Assembly: GCA_011322005.1 (NCBI GenBank)
Contig: DROE01000052.1
Coordinates: 1-11,499 of the forward strand
Length of the DNA stretch: 11,499 nt
DNA from: Devosia sp.
GTDB taxonomy: Bacteria; Pseudomonadota; Alphaproteobacteria; Rhizobiales; Devosiaceae
Direction: 5' to 3'
Shown here one piece after another: positions 7,505 to 11,499 of this stretch. The notes below the pieces were generated by a model. It searched no databases, was not told where the DNA came from, and saw nothing but the letters and a program-made list of their open reading frames with translations. Position 1 is the first letter of the stretch; every line of letters starts with the position of its first letter. A program made the position numbers and the translations under genes.

Positions 7505-9183
7505 TGACCACCCTTGCTTTTCTGCTCAACCTGACCGGAGCCACCATGCTGCTGCTGTTTGCGGTGCGCATGGTACAAACCGGCATCGAGCGCTCCATGG
7601 GGCCCAGCTTCAAGCGCATCATCACCTCGCGCAAGGACAGCCGGATGCGCACCGCCATGGCCGGTGTTCTGCTTGCCATCGTTCTGCAGAGCGCCACCGC
7701 CGCCAACCTGCTGGCTGCGGGCTTCACCGCCTCGGGCCTGCTTTCCCTGACCGGGGGGCTTGCCGTGGTGCTGGGGGCTGATTTCGGCTCGGCCTTGGTC
7801 ATTCAGGTACTTTCATTCGATTTGCACTGGATGGTGCCCGCCATGCTGGCCATCGGCGGATATCTGTTCCTCAAGGCAGCGACCCAGACCCAGCGCCAGA
7901 TCGGGCGCATACTGCTGGGCATCGCTTTCATCCTGCTGGCCCTTCGCCTTATCGGGGAGGCCATGGACCCCATCCGCGAAAGCGATTTCCTGCCCGTTAT
8001 CGCCTCTTATCTGAGCACCGATTATGTCACCGCATTTCTTGTGGGGGCCGCCATCACCTTCGTCATGCACTCAAGCGTTGCCGCCATTCTGATGTTCGTC
8101 ACCTTCGTCTCGCTCGGCGTGCTGCCGGTGGCCGCCGGCGTTTCGCTGGTTCTGGGGGCCAATCTGGGCAGCGCCCTGCTCGCTATCTGGCTTTCCCGTT
8201 CCATGACAATTGTTGCCCGCCGGGTGCCCATGGGCAACCTCATCCTTCGCGGCACCGGCGCGGTCCTGGCCCTTGTGCTGGTCAACAACACCCCCATTGT
8301 CTCCCTGCTGGGCGCCTTCCCCAACGGACAGGTTCTGGTCTCGGTGCACCTGACCTTCAACATTGTCCTTCTTGTCCTGACCCTGCCCTTCGTCGGCCTG
8401 CTCGAAAATCCGCTCCGGATCATGTTTCCCGACCCTGCGGTCCATGAGAACGGCGAGGAAAACTTTGCCCCTAAAAGCGCTCTGGACCAAAAGGTCATAA
8501 ATATCCCGCAAATGGCGCTGGCCAGCCTGACCCGCGAGGTGCTGCGCATGAGCCAGATTGTTGAAATCATGACCCAGCCGGTCATGGAACTGTACGAAAG
8601 CGGCGACCTTGAGCGCATCAAGGCGGTGCGCGAACTGGACAGGGGGGTCAATGAGGCGCTCTCGGACATCAGGCTATACGTGGCCGCCATCCCGAGGGAC
8701 AAGATGTCCAAATCCGAGGCCCGCCGCTCCCGCGACCTGATTGAATACTCCATCAATCTTGAGGCCGCCGGCGACATAGTCGCCAAAAACCTGCTCCATC
8801 TTGCCGAAAACAAGGCCCGCCGCGGTTTGAAATTTTCAAAGGCAGGCTGGGATGAACTGCAAAGCATGCACGAGCGTCTCATGTCCAACATGACCCTGGC
8901 TTTCAACGTTCTGCTGTCCGAGGACATCGAGAGTGCCCGCCAGTTGATGGAACAAAAGGCGGAATTCACCCGCAACGAAAGAAAGAGCCGCAAAAAACAT
9001 CTCAAGCGCCTGCGCGAAGGCTCCGAAATTTCCCTTGAGAGTTCCGACATTCATCTGGAAACCCTGCGCGCCCTCAAGGACCTCAATTCCCGGATTGCCG
9101 CGGTCGCCTATCCCATTCTTTACAAGCACGGCCAGTTGCTCGAAACCCGCCTGGTCGAAACCATGGACAAGGAAGAGCATTAA
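7504..9183 (+). CDS. Na+/phosphate cotransporter-family protein with C-terminal PhoU-like domain
   Basis: A 559-residue membrane protein of the Na/Pi-II (PNaS) family, similar in layout to E. coli YjbB. The first ~310 residues are hydrophobic and contain the two family repeats: QSAT at 62-65 with GADFGSA at 91-97, and MHSS at 188-191 with GANLGSA at 218-224. Residues about 335-555 are hydrophilic, helical and charged, and resemble a PhoU domain. Family members move inorganic phosphate; YjbB-type proteins have been linked to phosphate export. A phosphate exporter would make sense beside PhnX, which releases phosphate. The ATG shares its first base with the upstream TAA, and a G-run precedes it. 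It is the last gene of the DeoR operon, followed by a GC hairpin. Transport direction and substrate are inferred. Confidence 0.88.
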   Translation: MTTLAFLLNLTGATMLLLFAVRMVQTGIERSMGPSFKRIITSRKDSRMRTAMAGVLLAIVLQSATAANLLAAGFTASGLLSLTGGLAVVLGADFGSALVIQVLSFDLHWMVPAMLAIGGYLFLKAATQTQRQIGRILLGIAFILLALRLIGEAMDPIRESDFLPVIASYLSTDYVTAFLVGAAITFVMHSSVAAILMFVTFVSLGVLPVAAGVSLVLGANLGSALLAIWLSRSMTIVARRVPMGNLILRGTGAVLALVLVNNTPIVSLLGAFPNGQVLVSVHLTFNIVLLVLTLPFVGLLENPLRIMFPDPAVHENGEENFAPKSALDQKVINIPQMALASLTREVLRMSQIVEIMTQPVMELYESGDLERIKAVRELDRGVNEALSDIRLYVAAIPRDKMSKSEARRSRDLIEYSINLEAAGDIVAKNLLHLAENKARRGLKFSKAGWDELQSMHERLMSNMTLAFNVLLSEDIESARQLMEQKAEFTRNERKSRKKHLKRLREGSEISLESSDIHLETLRALKDLNSRIAAVAYPILYKHGQLLETRLVETMDKEEH

Positions 9184-9235
9184 AACAACCGCTCCAGACT
9201 CCCCCCTCTCCCTCGCGGGGCCACACCTCATTGCA

Positions 9236-9273
9236 AGCGTCCTCATCCTGAGCCTGTCGAAGGGCGGGACGCT
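9236..9273. repeat. Possible dispersed intergenic repeat within an imperfect hairpin
   Basis: The core CCTGAGCCTGTCGAAGG (9247-9263) closely resembles a motif I recall as scattered in intergenic DNA of many GC-rich bacteria. It is flanked by a perfect 7-base inverted pair, AGCGTCC (9236-9242) and GGACGCT (9267-9273). Together with the nearby CCCTCTCCC tracts at 9202-9213 and 9293-9303, this gives the 169-base gap 9184-9352 a repeat-derived look. No ORF of note lies here. Repeat status needs copy number from the whole genome. Confidence 0.4.
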
Positions 9274-9292
9274 GCGCCTGCACCAGCCCTTC

Positions 9293-9330
9293 CCCCTCTC
9301 CCCTGAGGGGTGAGGGGTTGTTTCCCTTCT
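9293..9330 (+). terminator. Probable factor-independent terminator after the Na/Pi gene
   Basis: CCCCTCTCCCC (9293-9303) pairs with GGGGTGAGGGG (9307-9317) with one T-T mismatch and a three-base loop. It is followed on the plus strand by the T-rich TTGTTTCCCTT. It lies 110 bases after the Na/Pi stop and suits termination of the DeoR-phosphatase-carrier transcript. In the other direction the tail is purine-rich, so the stem would at most hinder phnX read-through. The tract also resembles a common CCCTCTCCC-type intergenic repeat. A small separate stem (CTCGT/ACGAG, 9329-9340) lies closer to phnX. Confidence 0.5.
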
Positions 9331-9352
9331 CGTTTACGAGTTCAACGCAGGC

Positions 9353-10201
9353 TCAAGGCCGCTCGCCCCGCGCCAGCCGGGCGTTGATATCTTCAATCAC
9401 CGGCTCGATATCGGCCAGAGAATCAATCACATAATGGGCGCCGGTTTTAAGAAGAATGTCTCGCGTATGTTCCATGCGCCGGGCAATATCGTCCTCGCTC
9501 AATTGCTCCGCTTCCTCCAGGCTGTTTATGTTCATATAGTTGGAATAGCGCACCAGCCCCACACCCCAGCATCCCGCATTGAGAGCCTCGCCAACTCCCG
9601 AGGCCGTATCGTCAACCTTGACCACCGACTGAATGGTGTGAATGCCAAGCAGGTCCATGTTCTTGTAAACCATGTGGGGAGCGGGCCGCGCGCCGTGCTT
9701 GACCTCATCACCGGCAACCGTAGCGTCCGGCCGCAACCCCTGCGCGATGCAATCCTCAAGCAGCACATCGACCATGTCCCGGGTAAACCCGGTTGACGCG
9801 CCAAGTTTTATTCCCTGAGCCTGCAGGCGCAGACACACATCCTTCACACCGGGCAGCAGCTTCGTGTATTTGCGCAGGCAAGCAAGCTGGGCAGGAACAA
9901 AATCCTCAAACATCGCGTCCACATCGGCCTGGGTGGGATAGGCCCCCTTGATGCTTTTCCAGCGCTTCGCAATCACCGGGTCCTCGGTCAGCTTCTTGAT
10001 GTGCAAATCCTTGCGCAGACCCATCGGTCCGCGCGCTTCAAGCATGGAAATCTCCACTCCCTGATTTTTGAACACCTCCACAAAAACCACCGCCGGGGCG
10101 ATAACATAGGCGTCGGCCAGCGTGCCGCTCCAGTCCAGCACCAGCACCCTGACCTTGCCGGTGTAAGTGCGCCGGTAGTTGAAATCACCAAATTTGCTCA
10201 T
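9353..10201 (-). CDS. phnX: Phosphonoacetaldehyde hydrolase (phosphonatase)
   Basis: Second enzyme of AEP degradation: it splits the C-P bond of phosphonoacetaldehyde to give acetaldehyde and phosphate, in the cytoplasm. It is a HAD-superfamily protein of 282 residues, near the usual 265-280. The nucleophile is Asp23 in LDWSGT and the Schiff-base lysine is Lys64 in PMGLRKDLH, with His67 nearby. STG (136-138), GARPAP (170-175) and KVDD with Asp197/Asp198 complete the HAD motifs. Two features are divergent: Ser25 where characterised enzymes have Ala (DWAGT), and AYVIAP where they have an FGS.AP or YGC.AP pattern. ATG 10201 has GAAGGA 8 bases upstream; the in-frame extension to 10303 overlaps phnW and is not family-like. 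It follows phnW by 49 bases on the same strand, so the two are very probably cotranscribed. Confidence 0.9.
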   Translation of the reverse strand: MSKFGDFNYRRTYTGKVRVLVLDWSGTLADAYVIAPAVVFVEVFKNQGVEISMLEARGPMGLRKDLHIKKLTEDPVIAKRWKSIKGAYPTQADVDAMFEDFVPAQLACLRKYTKLLPGVKDVCLRLQAQGIKLGASTGFTRDMVDVLLEDCIAQGLRPDATVAGDEVKHGARPAPHMVYKNMDLLGIHTIQSVVKVDDTASGVGEALNAGCWGVGLVRYSNYMNINSLEEAEQLSEDDIARRMEHTRDILLKTGAHYVIDSLADIEPVIEDINARLARGERP

Positions 10202-10209
10202 AAAAATTG

Positions 10210-10215
10210 TCCTTC
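10210..10215 (-). promoter_or_regulatory. Ribosome binding site of phnX
   Basis: GAAGGA on the minus strand lies 8 bases before the ATG at 10201, within the 49-base phnW-phnX gap. It supports that start over the longer in-frame alternative. Just upstream of it on the same strand is an ACAAAAACG sequence (10215-10223), identical to bases 5807-5815 in the divergent gap. Confidence 0.7.
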
Positions 10216-10250
10216 GTTTTTGTAAGGAGGCCTGTGTGATGTTGCGAATC

Positions 10251-11429
10251 CTATGCAGCCAGCGCCGTTCGTGTCTTGAGCGCTGCCTCCGGGGGAGCTC
10301 CACTCTTCACGCCCATTTCCTTCAGAGCGGCACAAGCGGCTTCGACAACTCTGCCCATCACCGCTTCGTCCATGTGCCCGATACAGCCGATGCGAAAACT
10401 CTCGGCAACCGTCAGCTTGCCCGGATAGATGATGAAACCGTTTCTTTTCATCAGTTCGTAAAAATCCCGGAATGAAAACCTCTCATCCGCCGGATTAAAA
10501 AACGTTACGATAATCGGCGACAGCCAGCGCTCCCCGAGCAGGGTTTCAAATCCCAGCGCCCTCATGCCTTGCACAATAATATCGCGATTGTTGGCATAGC
10601 GTTTTCCCCGCGCCAACATGCCGCCCTCGCCCCTGAGAAGTTCCAGCGCTTTCATGAAGGCCACAACCACATGGGTTGGCGGCGTAAAACGCCATTGCCC
10701 GGTTCTGTTCATGGTTTCCCACTGGGCATGAAGGTCAAGACTGAGCGAATGACTGCGCCCCTTTGCCGCTTCAAACTCGGCTTTTCTGGCAATGATGAAC
10801 CCGAACCCCGGCACCCCTTCGATGCACTTGTTGGCCGAGGAAACCAGCGCCTCGAAACGCACCTTTGCCGCATCAAGTTCTATCGCCCCGAATGCACTCA
10901 TGGAGTCGATGAACAGCTTGCGCCCGCCAGCGCGTACGACTTCGGCAATTTCTTCAACCGGGTTCAAAATCCCCGAACTGGTTTCGCAATGCACCGCCAC
11001 AACGTGGGAAATGGCGGGGTCTGAAGCCAGCATCCGGGCCACTTCGTCCCCGCGCGGGGGCAGATAATCGCCCTTGTCGATGACGCAATATTTCCGCCCC
11101 AGATAGCGCAGCGTCTCCGCAATGCGCCTCCCGTAGGCCCCATTGACCAGCACCAGCGTTTTACTGTCACGGGGCAGAAGCGAGCCCAGCATCGCTTCAA
11201 TGACAAAGGTGCCGCTGCCCTGCATGGGCACGCAATCAAACGCACCCTCAGGGTCATTTATCATCTCCAGAAGTTCCTTGCGCATCCGGGCCGTCATGGC
11301 CCTAAAATCACTGTCCCACGACCCCCGGTCGACCAGCATTGCCTGTTTGGTTTCCAGCGCTGTGGTCAATGGACCGGGGGTGAGCAGATAGGGTTCGCCA
11401 AAGGCAGGGGCTTCAAAATTGTCGCTCAT
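10251..11429 (-). CDS. phnW: 2-aminoethylphosphonate:pyruvate aminotransferase
   Basis: First enzyme of AEP degradation: a PLP-dependent, class-V-fold transaminase that converts AEP and pyruvate to phosphonoacetaldehyde and L-alanine. Diagnostic features are LLTPGP at 15-20, QGSGTF at 70-75, HCETSSG at 147-153, the PLP-contacting Asp175 in FIDSMSAFG, and Lys201 in SSANKCIEGVPGFGF, the cofactor lysine in near-exact PhnW context. A substrate-carboxylate arginine is likely in the late SFRIGCIG stretch. It has 392 residues, a little over the usual ~365-370; the excess is mostly a C-terminal Ala/Lys-rich tail. ATG 11429 is chosen because AGGTGAG sits 7 bases upstream; the longer frame from TTG 11462 lacks this. 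It is first in the phnW-phnX operon and directly upstream of phnX, which makes the AEP assignment firm. Confidence 0.94.
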   Translation of the reverse strand: MSDNFEAPAFGEPYLLTPGPLTTALETKQAMLVDRGSWDSDFRAMTARMRKELLEMINDPEGAFDCVPMQGSGTFVIEAMLGSLLPRDSKTLVLVNGAYGRRIAETLRYLGRKYCVIDKGDYLPPRGDEVARMLASDPAISHVVAVHCETSSGILNPVEEIAEVVRAGGRKLFIDSMSAFGAIELDAAKVRFEALVSSANKCIEGVPGFGFIIARKAEFEAAKGRSHSLSLDLHAQWETMNRTGQWRFTPPTHVVVAFMKALELLRGEGGMLARGKRYANNRDIIVQGMRALGFETLLGERWLSPIIVTFFNPADERFSFRDFYELMKRNGFIIYPGKLTVAESFRIGCIGHMDEAVMGRVVEAACAALKEMGVKSGAPPEAALKTRTALAA

Positions 11430-11436
11430 GGGGCAA

Positions 11437-11443
11437 CTCACCT
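11437..11443 (-). promoter_or_regulatory. Ribosome binding site of phnW
   Basis: AGGTGAG on the minus strand, 7 bases before the ATG at 11429, decides the phnW start. The 70 bases from 11430 to the window end should carry the 5' leader and part of the promoter. I see an A-run (11461-11467) there but no convincing -35/-10 pair. Confidence 0.75.
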
Positions 11444-11499
11444 GACGAGGAGGGTTCTCCAAAAAAACGCCAGTTAAGACGATTCCCGACTGCCCCCGA

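Noticed and set aside
8022..9050. Long open frame (342 codons) on the minus strand inside the Na/Pi gene
   Set aside because: Its translation is Ser/Arg-rich with no recognisable domain, and it is antisense to a gene with clear membrane repeats. It is a codon-bias shadow of GC-rich DNA.

Overview
The window reads as chromosomal DNA from a GC-rich alphaproteobacterium. Close resemblance to rhizobial and marine Hyphomicrobiales/Rhodobacterales proteins, especially the phosphonate monoester hydrolase-like gene, suggests this, but it is a judgement by eye. Genes are tightly packed, with several ATGA or TAATG stop/start overlaps. No tRNA, rRNA, CRISPR array, insertion sequence or phage gene is visible.

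Layout. (1) Positions 2-4136, plus strand: an oligopeptide/dipeptide (Opp/Dpp)-type ABC importer with a permease cut by the window edge, a second permease with a large periplasmic insert, and two ATPases. The solute-binding protein is presumably upstream, outside the window. (2) 4179-5720, minus strand: a cytoplasmic formylglycine-type hydrolase of the alkaline phosphatase superfamily, closest to the phosphonate monoester hydrolase (PMH)/phosphodiesterase group. (3) 5892-9183, plus strand, divergent from it: a DeoR-family repressor, a HisN-like inositol-monophosphatase-family phosphatase and a Na/Pi cotransporter-family protein with a PhoU-like tail, all with overlapping stop/start codons. (4) 9353-11429, minus strand: phnW then phnX, the two-step 2-aminoethylphosphonate (AEP) degradation pathway.

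How the genes may work together. PhnW and PhnX are recognised with good confidence: AEP + pyruvate gives phosphonoacetaldehyde + alanine, and phosphonoacetaldehyde then gives acetaldehyde + phosphate. The neighbouring genes suggest a wider module. The Opp-type importer would bring in an organophosphonate or phosphate-diester conjugate. The PMH-like enzyme would cut the ester. PhnWX would break the C-P bond when the product is AEP. The Na/Pi-PhoU protein would move phosphate, possibly outwards when the phosphonate is used mainly for carbon and nitrogen. The DeoR regulator and the HisN-like phosphatase would deal with a phosphorylated alcohol or sugar by-product. The individual families are visible in the sequence; their joint role is inference.

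Non-coding DNA. The 171-bp divergent gap (5721-5891) carries A-tract direct repeats and a candidate promoter. The 169-bp gap 9184-9352 carries a strong GC hairpin followed by a T-rich tail and a motif resembling a widely dispersed intergenic repeat. The other gaps are short.
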